In this document: in pieces, positions 46,276 to 54,657 of the stretch
Numbering within the stretch: the first letter of the stretch is position 1
Layout of the letters: every line of letters starts with the position of its first letter
Source of the DNA: Bradyrhizobium sp. CCGUVB4N
GTDB lineage: Bacteria > Pseudomonadota > Alphaproteobacteria > Rhizobiales > Xanthobacteraceae
Length of the DNA: 64,000 bases
Direction of reading: 5' to 3'
NCBI RefSeq assembly: GCF_024199945.1
Contig: NZ_JANADP010000001.1
Coordinates: 5,394,001 to 5,458,000 of the forward strand
The notes under the pieces: generated by a model
The model's input: only the letters and a program-made list of their open reading frames with translations
Databases searched by the model: none
Told to the model about the DNA's origin: nothing
Made by a program: the position numbers and the translations under genes

Positions 46276-47685
46276 ATGAAGACCGCCAAAGACGTCCTGA
46301 AATCGATCAAGGACAACGACGTCAAGTACGTCGACCTGCGCTTCACCGATCCGCGCGGCAAGTGGCAGCACGTGACGTTCGACGTCAGCATGATCGATGA
46401 GGACATTTTCGCCGAAGGAACGATGTTCGACGGCTCCTCGATCGCCGGTTGGAAGGCGATCAACGAGTCCGATATGTGCCTGATGCCCGATCCGGTGACC
46501 GCGACGATCGATCCGTTCTTCGCCGAAACCACCATGGTCATCACCTGCGACGTGCTCGAGCCGACCACCGGCGAGCCCTACAACCGCGACCCCCGCGGCA
46601 TCGCCAAGAAGGCCGAGGCCATGGTGAAGTCGATGGGCGTGGGCGACAGCGTGTTCGTCGGCCCCGAAGCCGAGTTCTTCGTGTTCGACGACGTCCGCTT
46701 CTCGTCGGGCCCCTACAACACCGGCTTCCGCGTCGACTCCTCGGAGCTGCCGACCAACTCCGACACCGAATATGAAGGCGGCAATCTCGGCCACCGCATC
46801 CGCACCAAGGGCGGCTACTTCCCCGTCCCGCCGCAGGACTCGGTGCAGGACATGCGCTCCGAAATGCTCGGCGCCATGGCCAAGATGGGCGTGAAGGTCG
46901 AGAAGCATCACCACGAAGTCGCTTCCGCCCAGCACGAACTCGGCATGAAGTTCGACACGCTGACGCTGATGGCCGACCACATGCAGATCTACAAGTACTG
47001 CATCCACCAGGTCGCCCACATCTACGGCAAGACCGCCACCTTCATGCCGAAGCCGGTCTATGGCGACAACGGCTCGGGCATGCACGTGCACCAGTCGATC
47101 TGGAAGGACGGCAAGCCGGTGTTCGCCGGCAACAAGTACGCCGACCTGTCGGAGACCTGCCTCCACTACATCGGTGGCATCATCAAGCACGCCAAGGCGA
47201 TCAACGCCTTCACCAACCCGTCGACCAACTCCTACAAGCGTCTGGTCCCGGGCTATGAGGCGCCCGTGCTGCTCGCCTACTCCGCGCGCAACCGCTCGGC
47301 CTCCTGCCGCATCCCCTACACCGCTTCGCCGAAGGCCAAGCGCGTCGAGGTGCGTTTCCCCGATCCGCTCGCCAATCCCTATCTCGGCTTCGCCGCGATG
47401 CTGATGGCCGGCCTCGACGGCATCAAGAACAAGATCGATCCGGGTCCGGCGATGGACAAGGACCTCTACGACCTGCCGAAGGAAGAGCTGAAGCAGATCC
47501 CGACCGTGTGCGGTTCGCTCCGCGAGGCGCTGGAAAACCTCGACAAGGACCGCGGCTTCCTCAAGGCCGGCGGCGTGTTCGACGACGACTTCATCGACGC
47601 TTACATCGAGCTGAAGATGACCGAAGTCGCCCGCTTCGAAATGACCCCGCACCCGGTCGAGTTCGACATGTACTATTCGGGCTAA
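46276..47685 (+). CDS. glnA: glutamine synthetase type I
   Basis: 469 residues, the full length of the dodecameric GSI-beta enzyme. It makes glutamine from glutamate, ammonia and ATP. The metal-site region VGPEAEFFVFDDVRF, the ATP-site KPVYGDNGSGMHVHQS and the adenylylation tyrosine in MDKDLYDLPKEE near residue 398 are present, so it is under ATase control through GlnB. A strong terminator follows. It is one of two or more synthetases expected in a rhizobium; only this one is in the window. Confidence 0.98.
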   Translation: MKTAKDVLKSIKDNDVKYVDLRFTDPRGKWQHVTFDVSMIDEDIFAEGTMFDGSSIAGWKAINESDMCLMPDPVTATIDPFFAETTMVITCDVLEPTTGEPYNRDPRGIAKKAEAMVKSMGVGDSVFVGPEAEFFVFDDVRFSSGPYNTGFRVDSSELPTNSDTEYEGGNLGHRIRTKGGYFPVPPQDSVQDMRSEMLGAMAKMGVKVEKHHHEVASAQHELGMKFDTLTLMADHMQIYKYCIHQVAHIYGKTATFMPKPVYGDNGSGMHVHQSIWKDGKPVFAGNKYADLSETCLHYIGGIIKHAKAINAFTNPSTNSYKRLVPGYEAPVLLAYSARNRSASCRIPYTASPKAKRVEVRFPDPLANPYLGFAAMLMAGLDGIKNKIDPGPAMDKDLYDLPKEELKQIPTVCGSLREALENLDKDRGFLKAGGVFDDDFIDAYIELKMTEVARFEMTPHPVEFDMYYSG

Positions 47686-47706
47686 GCGGCTCGAAAGATC
47701 ACGACA

Positions 47707-47739
47707 GAAAGGCGCCCCTCGGGGCGCCTTTCTTGTTTT
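47707..47739 (+). terminator. intrinsic terminator of glnA
   Basis: GAAAGGCGCC and GGCGCCTTTC (47707-47716 and 47723-47732) are followed by TTGTTTTG, 22 bases after the glnA stop. Confidence 0.88.
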
Positions 47740-47744
47740 GGCGC

Positions 47745-47827
47745 GTAGGATGGGTAGAGCCATTGCGAAACCCATCACGTCACAACACGCAAGCACGATG
47801 GGTTTCGCTACGCTCTACCCATCCTAC
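47745..47827. repeat. 83-bp palindromic intergenic repeat
   Basis: GTAGGATGGGTAGAGC (47745-47760) is exactly inverted as GCTCTACCCATCCTAC (47812-47827), and a second pair, GCGAAACCCATC (47765) and GATGGGTTTCGC (47797), is nested inside. This GTAGGATGGGTAGAGC palindrome is a known type of repeat in many proteobacterial genomes. From 47828 to 47985 I see nothing further. Confidence 0.75.
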
Positions 47828-47985
47828 GACGGCTGAAAACTTTCGTTCTGCATCTGACTCCACTTCGTTCTCAAAGAACGAATCGGAATCGAAAAAATCG
47901 GCGCCTACCAATTCTTGCTGATTGGTTTACTCCGTCGGAGATTTCGCAATGTGACGACCAACCGCAATCGCACGCGACGTCGGAT

Positions 47986-48597
47986 TCACTTGTCCGGAAA
48001 ATTCACCCCGATCTCCGTCACCACCGGCGCCCACTTCAACAGCGTCGCGTTGTCGGAGAGGACCTTCACGCCGTCGCCGAGCAGCGACTTGGGCGCGGCC
48101 GCATTCCTGTCGAAACGCACCGTCACCGTGCAGCCACCCTGCATCGGACGGCCGAGTGCGCCACCCTTCCAGTCAGTGACGAAGCCACCGTAATCCCACT
48201 CGAAGCCGGCCACCAGGAACGGCCTGCCGTTGACCTTCTGCACGTCGGAAAGACTCGATCCGATCGTGATGCCACTGACGTTCCATTTGCTCGTCCTGGC
48301 GGTGTCGTGCAGCATCAGGCCGGAAACGCGCTTCGATTTGTCTTCCGCGAAGGCGACTTCGAGCCGCTGGTCCTTTGCCTTCGGAAACAACACCAGCCCC
48401 TTGTAAGTCTCACCTTCCGCGCCCGACAGATCCTGCATCACCGCCTCCTTGCCGTAGCGTTGCATGAGGCTCTTGGCTGTGTCGTCCGGCGCGATCGGCG
48501 ATGCACAGGTGACCGGGCCCTCGGTCGGCGCGGCGGTTTGAGCGATGGCGGGGAATGCGAGCAGGATCGAGACAGCAACGATCGATCGACAAATCAT
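47986..48597 (-). CDS. secreted hypothetical protein
   Basis: 203 residues from the ATG at 48597 (MICRSIVAVSILLAFPAIAQ), a clear signal peptide cleaved after AIAQ. The mature part includes MLHDTARTSKWNVSGITIGS and SLSDVQKVNGRPFLVAGFEW, a pattern seen in periplasmic proteins of unknown function in Bradyrhizobium. It has no enzyme motif. It is monocistronic. Confidence 0.8.
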   Translation of the reverse strand: MICRSIVAVSILLAFPAIAQTAAPTEGPVTCASPIAPDDTAKSLMQRYGKEAVMQDLSGAEGETYKGLVLFPKAKDQRLEVAFAEDKSKRVSGLMLHDTARTSKWNVSGITIGSSLSDVQKVNGRPFLVAGFEWDYGGFVTDWKGGALGRPMQGGCTVTVRFDRNAAAPKSLLGDGVKVLSDNATLLKWAPVVTEIGVNFPDK

Positions 48598-48697
48598 CGT
48601 GCGCAATTCCAGTTTGAAAAATTCAATTCAACAAAATAGCACGCGGCAGAGTGTCTGACTCTGCTGCGTTCGCGGTGCCTGCGGCCAAAAGATCGGC

Positions 48698-49471
48698 CTA
48701 CGCCGCCGCCTTCTGCTTCGCCACCATCGCCTCGCCAAACGCCTCGAACAGCTTGCGGTTGATGGGATTGCGTTGCGGGTCGTATTCGGCGTGCCACTGC
48801 ACACCGAGCGCGAAGGTCGGCGCTTCCGCGATGCGGATCGCCTCGATGGTGCCGTCCTCGGCGATGCCTTCGATCAGCACCCGCTTGCCGGGATCGAGGA
48901 TGCCCTGCCCGTGCAGCGAATTGACCCGGATCTTCTCGCAGCCGAGCAGCTTTGCGAACGCACCGCCCGGCGTGAGGTCGACGTCGTGACGGTCGGCGAA
49001 CACGACGGTCGGATCGGGATGGATCTCGCCATTCTCGAGCCGGGGCATGCGGTGGTTCATGCGGCCGGGAATCTCGCGGATCTCGGGGTGCAGCGAACCG
49101 CCGAAGGCGACGTTCATCTCCTGCAAGCCGCGACAGATGCCGAACAACGGAATGCCGCGGGCGACGCAGGCGATCGAGAGCGCCAGCGCGACCTCGTCGC
49201 GATGGATGTCGTAGGGCTCGTGCTTCTCGCAGGGATCGACGTTGAAGCGGGTCGGGTGCACGTTGGCGCGGGCCCCGGTGAGCACGATGCCGTCGACGGC
49301 GTCGAGCAGTGCGGCGATATCGGTGATGTCGGGCGACCCCGCGAACATCACCGGCAAGCCGCCGGAGACCTCGGCCACGGCGCGCAAATTGCGCTCACCG
49401 ACCATCTGGACCTGAAATCGATTTTCGACGCGATGGGCGTTCCCGATCACACCGACGACCGGCTTTCTCAT
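48698..49471 (-). CDS. gamma-glutamyl-gamma-aminobutyrate hydrolase-like (class I GATase, PuuD family)
   Basis: 257 residues from the ATG at 49471, which has GGAGG about 15 bases and CGGGAG directly before it. The nucleophile cysteine is in GICRGLQEMNVAFGGSLH near residue 117, and the catalytic His-x-Glu is HAEYDPQ (VQWHAEYD) near 235. The family hydrolyses gamma-glutamyl amides, in putrescine degradation or related pathways. There are no other puu genes nearby, so the natural substrate is uncertain. Confidence 0.9.
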   Translation of the reverse strand: MRKPVVGVIGNAHRVENRFQVQMVGERNLRAVAEVSGGLPVMFAGSPDITDIAALLDAVDGIVLTGARANVHPTRFNVDPCEKHEPYDIHRDEVALALSIACVARGIPLFGICRGLQEMNVAFGGSLHPEIREIPGRMNHRMPRLENGEIHPDPTVVFADRHDVDLTPGGAFAKLLGCEKIRVNSLHGQGILDPGKRVLIEGIAEDGTIEAIRIAEAPTFALGVQWHAEYDPQRNPINRKLFEAFGEAMVAKQKAAA

Positions 49472-49749
49472 CTCCCGTTCCGACCTCCCGCGAAAAAGAT
49501 TCTCCAAACATGCCCCTCGGATGGAACAAATTCAACAGAAGGGTTCGCGGGACGGCAATGCAATTTTTCGCGCAAATGCGCCCTTTCGGGGCACCCCGGC
49601 GGACCCAAGGCGTTGGCCCGGGGTCCGAGGGCGCTTCAATCCGGCGCATGGGCCCGGCTTGATCCCCGGCCGGATTTCACCAAAGAGTGCGTCGCAGCTA
49701 CGCCGAAGTCTTGGCCACGCCGAATTGGCCACTCCGGAAAGGACAAGAA

Positions 49750-50889
49750 GTGACCGTCTCCAGAGATGACCAACCCGAAACCCGCTCCGATCTCGCCTGG
49801 GCGATCACAGTCGGCGGCATCGGGGTCGTGCTGTTCACGGCGATGCTGGTCTTCACCTGGTACTTTGCCGCCACCCTGCTCCTGATCTTCACCGGCATGC
49901 TGCTCGGCGTCGGCCTCAACGCGCTGACCAATGCGCTCGGTCGCCGCGTTCAGCTGCCGCATGCGGCGCGGCTCGCGATCGTCTGCATCGTGCTGGCGGC
50001 ATTGCTCGCAGGCGTCGCCTATCTCGGCGGCGCAACCATCGCCGAGCAGGCCTCGGTGCTCAGCAACACCATCAAGTCGCAGATATCGCATGTCAGGTCG
50101 TTCCTGGAGAACCACGGCATCGACACCAGCGTCTTCGATCTCGGCAATGCCGGCTCCGCCGCCTCGTCCTCTGGTGACACGGCGCCGGCGCCTGCCGCGA
50201 ACCAGACCTCACACGGCCCATTGCCGGGCGCGGGCGCACTTGCCTCCAGCGGCGGGGCGATCGTCAGCCAGACCTTCAAGCTGCTGTTCGGTGCGATCAG
50301 CGCCGTCGGCAACATCTTCATCGTGCTGTTCCTGGGATTGGCCTTCGCCGCGCAGCCCGGCGTCTATCACGACGGGCTGCTGTTTCTCGTCCCGGCCAGA
50401 CATCGCATCCGCGCGACGCTCATCGTCGACCGCATCGGCGAGACGCTGGAGCGCTGGCTGATCGCGCAGATCATCGTGATGATCGCGGTTGGCGTGGTGA
50501 CCTGGATCGGGCTTGCCATCATCGGCATCCCCGGCTCGTTCATCCTGGGAATCCAGGCCGGCCTGCTTGCGTTCATCCCGACCGTCGGCGCCATCATCGC
50601 CGGTGTCGTCGTGGTGCTGGCGAGCCTCGCCTCGGGCTGGATTCCGGCGCTGTCCGCGCTGATCCTGTTCCTCGGCGTCCACGCGATGGAAAGCTACGTG
50701 CTGACGCCGATCCTGCAGCGGCAGGCGCTGGACATCCCGCCGGCCACGCTGTTTGCGTTCCAGATCCTGCTCGGCGTCGTCTTCGGAATCTGGGGCCTGG
50801 CGCTGGCGCTGCCACTCGTCGCCATCGCCAAGGTCATGATCGACCATTTCAAGACGTATGAGGCGCCGCCTCTTGCAGAGGCGGCGTAG
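49750..50889 (+). CDS. AI-2E family transporter
   Basis: 379 residues from a GTG at 49750 with AAAGGACA upstream; an alternative longer form would start at 49687. Eight helices are predicted, in two groups separated by a Ser/Ala/Pro-rich loop (about residues 120-160). The C-terminal PTVGAIIAGVVVVLASLASG and HAMESYVLTPILQRQ are the conserved family segments. Members export small molecules or act as sodium/proton antiporters; the substrate is unknown here and the AI-2 name is historical. Confidence 0.88.
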   Translation: MTVSRDDQPETRSDLAWAITVGGIGVVLFTAMLVFTWYFAATLLLIFTGMLLGVGLNALTNALGRRVQLPHAARLAIVCIVLAALLAGVAYLGGATIAEQASVLSNTIKSQISHVRSFLENHGIDTSVFDLGNAGSAASSSGDTAPAPAANQTSHGPLPGAGALASSGGAIVSQTFKLLFGAISAVGNIFIVLFLGLAFAAQPGVYHDGLLFLVPARHRIRATLIVDRIGETLERWLIAQIIVMIAVGVVTWIGLAIIGIPGSFILGIQAGLLAFIPTVGAIIAGVVVVLASLASGWIPALSALILFLGVHAMESYVLTPILQRQALDIPPATLFAFQILLGVVFGIWGLALALPLVAIAKVMIDHFKTYEAPPLAEAA

Positions 50890-50896
50890 AGCAAGC

Positions 50897-51193
50897 TCAG
50901 GTCGTCAGCACGGTCTCGGTGTGCTCGACCTCCGGGGGCGAGGCAAAGTACTGACCGACCAGCCCGCGCCATTCCGTGAAATTCTCGGAGCCGCGGAAAT
51001 CCACCGTGTGGTTCTCCAGCGTCGCCCATTTCACCATCAAGCGGTAGCGCTGCGGCTTCTCGATCGATTTGTGCAGCTCGAACCCGTGAAAGCCCTTGGA
51101 GCGGCCGAAGGCGGCCTTGGCCTTGGCGACAGCGGCCTCAAAATCCTTCTCGCTGCCCGGCTTGACGTCGATTTGCGCGATCTCGGTGATCAT
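50897..51193 (-). CDS. antibiotic biosynthesis monooxygenase-domain protein
   Basis: 98 residues from the ATG at 51193 (MITEIAQIDVKPGSEKDFEA), a single ABM ferredoxin-like domain. Conserved features include KGFHGFELHKSIEKPQRYRL and the C-terminal WRGLVGQYFASPPEVEH. Such proteins form dimers and include quinol and heme monooxygenases, but the LsrG-like and general stress types are often unassigned. It converges with the AI-2E transporter, 7 bases apart. Confidence 0.85.
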   Translation of the reverse strand: MITEIAQIDVKPGSEKDFEAAVAKAKAAFGRSKGFHGFELHKSIEKPQRYRLMVKWATLENHTVDFRGSENFTEWRGLVGQYFASPPEVEHTETVLTT

Positions 51194-51242
51194 CGGTTTC
51201 CACCCTTTTTGTTTGGCGGCCGTGTCTACCGCAGCCGGGGCC

Positions 51243-51268
51243 AAAGAAAAAGGCGCCGAAACGGCGCC
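51243..51268 (-). terminator. intrinsic terminator of the 78-residue protein gene
   Basis: On the minus strand GGCGCC, GTTTC loop, GGCGCC (51268-51252) followed by TTTTTCTTTGG. It separates the small gene from the ABM gene. Confidence 0.8.
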
Positions 51269-51293
51269 CTGCCCGGTCGAAAATGCGGCGCTC

Positions 51294-51530
51294 TCAGGCG
51301 AACAGCAGCGCGGTGCCGAGGACGATCAGCGTACAACCGATGAACAACGCGACCGGCCAATAGCCGCGGTCCTGCGTGTAGCGCCCCTGGGCACGGCGCT
51401 CGGCGATCAGCGCGGTCTCGTATTCGTCCGCGGTCGAGAACAGGCAGGCGAAGCCGCCGCGAGCCGACGCCGCAGCAGCTTCGAGCGACATCAGGGCAGC
51501 TTGCGGGTTCTGTCGACGGATCGATTCCAT
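51294..51530 (-). CDS. small single-pass membrane protein
   Basis: 78 residues with one C-terminal helix (WPVALFIGCTLIVLGTALLF) and a soluble, Ala- and Arg-rich N-terminal half (AAAASARGGFACLFSTADEY). It is tail-anchored with the N-terminus in the cytosol. It has a clear terminator. I do not recognise a family; it lies 57 bases downstream of the diguanylate cyclase and could be transcribed with it. Confidence 0.7.
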   Translation of the reverse strand: MESIRRQNPQAALMSLEAAAASARGGFACLFSTADEYETALIAERRAQGRYTQDRGYWPVALFIGCTLIVLGTALLFA

Positions 51531-51587
51531 ACCTGCAATGGTAGGAACCGAATGGTAAACAGGGGATTACCGCGCGACCCTTTCGCC

Positions 51588-52808
51588 TCAGGCCGTCGCC
51601 GCCTGTGTCTTGGGTGCACCGACCCGCGCGGCGCTCTGGCGGCGCCAGTTCTCCAGCGACAACGGCAGCTCCTCCGCAGCCTCGACGCGGTTACGGCCGC
51701 CGCGCTTGGCCTGGTAGAGCGCGGTGTCGGCCGAGGCCAGCAGCACCTCGAGCTCGGTGCCGGCGGGGCCGCCGGCCACGCCGATGCTGACGGTGGTGTC
51801 GACCGGGCCTTCATCGACCGCGATGCCGGACGTCTCGAATGCTTCGCGCACGCGCTCGGCGACCAGCACACCCTCCTCCAGCGCGCAAGGCAGCAGCGCT
51901 GCGAACTCCTCGCCGCCGATACGGCCCGACAGGTCCGAGATGCGGAGATTGTTGACGACCACGGTCGAGAACAGCTTCAGCATCTCGTCACCGGCAGGAT
52001 GGCCGAAGCGGTCGTTGATCGACTTGAAGTGGTCGATGTCGAAGATCATCACGGTGACGGGCCGGCCCCCCTTGGCCTCGCGCTCGATCATGCGCGCGCA
52101 GGCTTCCGAGAAGCCACGGCGGTTGAGCATGCCGGTCAACGGATCGGTCGACGCAGCGGTGCGGTGCGCAGTCACCGTGCGCTCGGACACCAGCATGAAG
52201 ATCACGAACACGGTGCCGACGGCATAGAGCACGAGCTCGACCGCGAACACGGTGACCCAGACGCTGTGGGAGAAGCCGGCATCGTTCGGACGCAGGAAGC
52301 TGCCGAGCAGGATGGGCAGCATCAGCACGCAGCCGTGCATCACCGGCACGACGAAAGCCGGCCAGCGCCGTTGCAGGCTCTTGCGCCGCTCGACCCAGAG
52401 CTCGCTCGCGGTCAGCGCCGCATAGACGGAGACGATACCGGCGCCGATGATCATGCGCAGCATCGACGCCGCGGGATCGAGCAGCGTCACCGTCGCGATC
52501 CAGGCGAGCGCGCCGAGCACGAGACCGGGCCAGTTCGGCTTGCGGCCGTGGAAGACGCGCGCCGCATTCCACACCATGCCGCAAGCGACGAAGCCCACCG
52601 CATTGAGTGCGAGATAAAGGTGCGGGCCGAGCTTGTCGCCGGTCGCAGTCCACAGCGCGACGGAGGCCGCGCCGAGCAGATAGGCGGTGCCCCACCATTT
52701 CAGCGCGGGGCTGTTCTCCTGTCTGCCGAAAAACACCATCATGGCGCCGAGCAGTGCGGCGACCATCGTGGCGACCAAATAGAGCGTGATGCTATCGAGC
52801 GACATCAT
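51588..52808 (-). CDS. diguanylate cyclase, membrane-bound
   Basis: 406 residues from the ATG at 52808 (MMSLDSITLYLVATMVAALL), with GAGGGGG in front. Six or seven helices form the sensory half (to about residue 215). The GGDEF domain follows, with active site GGEEF near residue 315 and the inhibitory I-site RISD five residues before it. It makes cyclic di-GMP, with product inhibition intact. The input signal is unknown; the membrane domain is of the MASE/7TM type, not a named sensor fold. Confidence 0.93.
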   Translation of the reverse strand: MMSLDSITLYLVATMVAALLGAMMVFFGRQENSPALKWWGTAYLLGAASVALWTATGDKLGPHLYLALNAVGFVACGMVWNAARVFHGRKPNWPGLVLGALAWIATVTLLDPAASMLRMIIGAGIVSVYAALTASELWVERRKSLQRRWPAFVVPVMHGCVLMLPILLGSFLRPNDAGFSHSVWVTVFAVELVLYAVGTVFVIFMLVSERTVTAHRTAASTDPLTGMLNRRGFSEACARMIEREAKGGRPVTVMIFDIDHFKSINDRFGHPAGDEMLKLFSTVVVNNLRISDLSGRIGGEEFAALLPCALEEGVLVAERVREAFETSGIAVDEGPVDTTVSIGVAGGPAGTELEVLLASADTALYQAKRGGRNRVEAAEELPLSLENWRRQSAARVGAPKTQAATA

Positions 52809-52962
52809 GTCGGCCCCCTCTTGAACATAGCAGTTACGCGATCGGCACATCCGATTTGCGCGCCCTTCCAGATGCGACGCTATGTCCCGCGAGTTCCAAT
52901 CAGGTTTTCATCGGGGCCCAAGTTTTCGGGAAAGTCGTCTTCAATTTGCGTACAAACGAACA

Positions 52963-52989
52963 ACAAAAAGGGCGCTGAAATCAGCGCCC
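52963..52989 (-). terminator. intrinsic terminator of rplM-rpsI
   Basis: On the minus strand GGGCGCTG, an ATTT loop and CAGCGCCC (52989-52970) are followed by TTTTTGTT. It is 50 bases after the rpsI stop. Confidence 0.88.
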
Positions 52990-53037
52990 TTTTGCCTATC
53001 ATTGAAGCCGCTTTCGCAGCGAATGTGACCGAAGCGA

Positions 53038-53517
53038 TTAACGCTTCGAGAACTGGAAGGACCGGCGGGCCTTGGCCTTGCCGTACTTCTTACGCTCGAC
53101 CACACGCGAGTCGCGGGTGAGGAAGCCGCCCTTCTTGAGCACGCTGCGCAGCTCGGGCTCGAAATAGGTGAGCGCCTTGGAGATGCCGTGACGAACGGCA
53201 CCGGCCTGACCGGACAGACCGCCGCCGGCGACGGTGCAGACGACGTCGTACTGGCCGGAACGCGCGGCCACGGAGAACGGCTGCTCGATCATCATGCGCA
53301 GCACGGGACGAGCGAAATAGACCTCGACCTCGCGCGAGTTGACCGTGACCTTGCCGGCGCCCGGCTTGATCCAGACGCGGGCGACGGCGTCCTTGCGCTT
53401 GCCGGTGGCATAGGCGCGGTTGAACTTGTCGACCTTCTTCTCGTGCTTGGGCGCATCGGGCGCCGCCGCGGTCTTGAGCTGCGAGAGCTGGTCGAGCGAC
53501 TGAATGGATTCGGCCAT
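53038..53517 (-). CDS. rpsI: 30S ribosomal protein S9
   Basis: 159 residues. The S9 core starts at about residue 33 (NRAYATGKRKDAVARVWIKP) after an Ala- and Lys-rich extension common in alphaproteobacteria. GGGLSGQAGAVRHGISKAL is the family signature and the end RRSFQFSKR is the tail that reaches the P-site tRNA. It follows rplM by two bases, the universal L13-S9 operon. Confidence 0.98.
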   Translation of the reverse strand: MAESIQSLDQLSQLKTAAAPDAPKHEKKVDKFNRAYATGKRKDAVARVWIKPGAGKVTVNSREVEVYFARPVLRMMIEQPFSVAARSGQYDVVCTVAGGGLSGQAGAVRHGISKALTYFEPELRSVLKKGGFLTRDSRVVERKKYGKAKARRSFQFSKR

Positions 53518-53519
53518 GA

Positions 53520-53984
53520 TTATGCGGCCCTCGTGTTCTTGCGGTTCAACTTGGCGATGTCGATCTTCTCAGGCGTCTGGGCCTCGTGCGGATGATCAGC
53601 GCCGCCATAGACGCGGAGGTTGCCCATCTGGACGCGGCCGAGCGGACCACGGGGGATCATGCGCTCGACGGCCTTCTCGAGCACGCGCTCGGGATGCTTG
53701 CCTTCAAGGATCTGGCGCGCGGTGCGCTCCTTGACGTGGCCGACATAGCCGGTGTGCTTGTAGTAGGTCTTCTGCTCGCGCTTGCGGCCGGTGAGGACAG
53801 CATGCTGGGCGTTGATGATGATGACGTTGTCGCCGCAATCAACGTGCGGGGTGTAGGTCGGGAGGTGCTTGCCGCGCAGACGCATGGCAACGATGGTGGC
53901 GAGACGGCCGACGACCAGACCCTTGGCGTCGATCAGCACCCACTTCTTCGTCACCTCGGCCGGCTTTGCCGAAAAGGTTTTCAT
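53520..53984 (-). CDS. rplM: 50S ribosomal protein L13
   Basis: 154 residues from the ATG at 53984 (MKTFSAKPAEVTKKWVLIDA). The signature VDCGDNVIIINAQHAVLTGR and the segment RMIPRGPLGRVQMGNLRVY are present. It is an early-assembly 23S rRNA-binding protein. It is the first gene of the operon; a good promoter lies 58 bases upstream. Confidence 0.98.
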   Translation of the reverse strand: MKTFSAKPAEVTKKWVLIDAKGLVVGRLATIVAMRLRGKHLPTYTPHVDCGDNVIIINAQHAVLTGRKREQKTYYKHTGYVGHVKERTARQILEGKHPERVLEKAVERMIPRGPLGRVQMGNLRVYGGADHPHEAQTPEKIDIAKLNRKNTRAA

Positions 53985-54041
53985 GTCAGAGTTTCCGTGG
54001 ACGGGGAATAGCGGCGCGAACACCGCACCGGACTGGGCGGG

Positions 54042-54070
54042 TTTCTAGAGAAGAGACATGCAACGGTCAA
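54042..54070 (-). promoter_or_regulatory. promoter of rplM-rpsI
   Basis: On the minus strand TTGACC (54070-54065) is followed after 17 bases by TAGAAA (54047-54042). Upstream lies an AT-rich stretch (54080-54140, including TATTTTTAAATAACT) that may enhance transcription. Confidence 0.55.
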
Positions 54071-54142
54071 TGCCCGTCAGCGTAAATTACATCAATAAAA
54101 TCAGTTATTTAAAAATATGGTGTTATATTACCCGCAAAAAGC

Positions 54143-54571
54143 TCAAACGTTTGGAATGGAATAGGTCGATGTGACATGGGCGATCGGATCGGGCGACGTC
54201 CCCGAGAGGAGCTTGACCTCCCCGACCGCGAGGCGCTTGCCAAGCTTAAGCAGCCGAGCCTCCGCCAGCACGTCCTGTCCCGGCTGCCCCTTGCGCAGGA
54301 AGTTAATGTTCAGATTGGTGGTCACCGCGAGCCCGATCGGTCCGATCGCCGACAGCAGCACCACGTACATGGCGAAATCAGCCAGAGCCATCAGCGTGGG
54401 GCCGGACACGGTTCCACCCGGCCGCAGCATCCGCTCGCTGTAGCTCTGGCGCAAAAGGCAGGTCTGGCCGTCCGCGCTCTCGATCGTGATGTCGTCGCCG
54501 CCGAACGCTTGGGGAAACTCGGCACGGAGAAACTGCTCGACCTCCGCCACGCTCATTTTCGCTAACGCCAT
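54143..54571 (-). CDS. PaaI-family acyl-CoA thioesterase
   Basis: 142 residues from the ATG at 54571. The hotdog-fold motif is MLRPGGTVSGPTLMALADFA near residue 48, with the active-site Asp in ALADFAMYV, and LNINFLRKGQPGQDVLAEAR near 90. It hydrolyses acyl-CoA thioesters, probably of aryl or medium-chain acids. It is divergent from the crotonase gene with an 86-base gap, so the two may be co-regulated in acyl-CoA metabolism. Confidence 0.9.
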   Translation of the reverse strand: MALAKMSVAEVEQFLRAEFPQAFGGDDITIESADGQTCLLRQSYSERMLRPGGTVSGPTLMALADFAMYVVLLSAIGPIGLAVTTNLNINFLRKGQPGQDVLAEARLLKLGKRLAVGEVKLLSGTSPDPIAHVTSTYSIPNV

Positions 54572-54657
54572 TCTGTTCCCCACCCTCGCTTCACGTGACC
54601 TGTTACATTAGGTTATCTGCATCATCCAATTGCAATAATCCAACCGGAAACGCCTTG

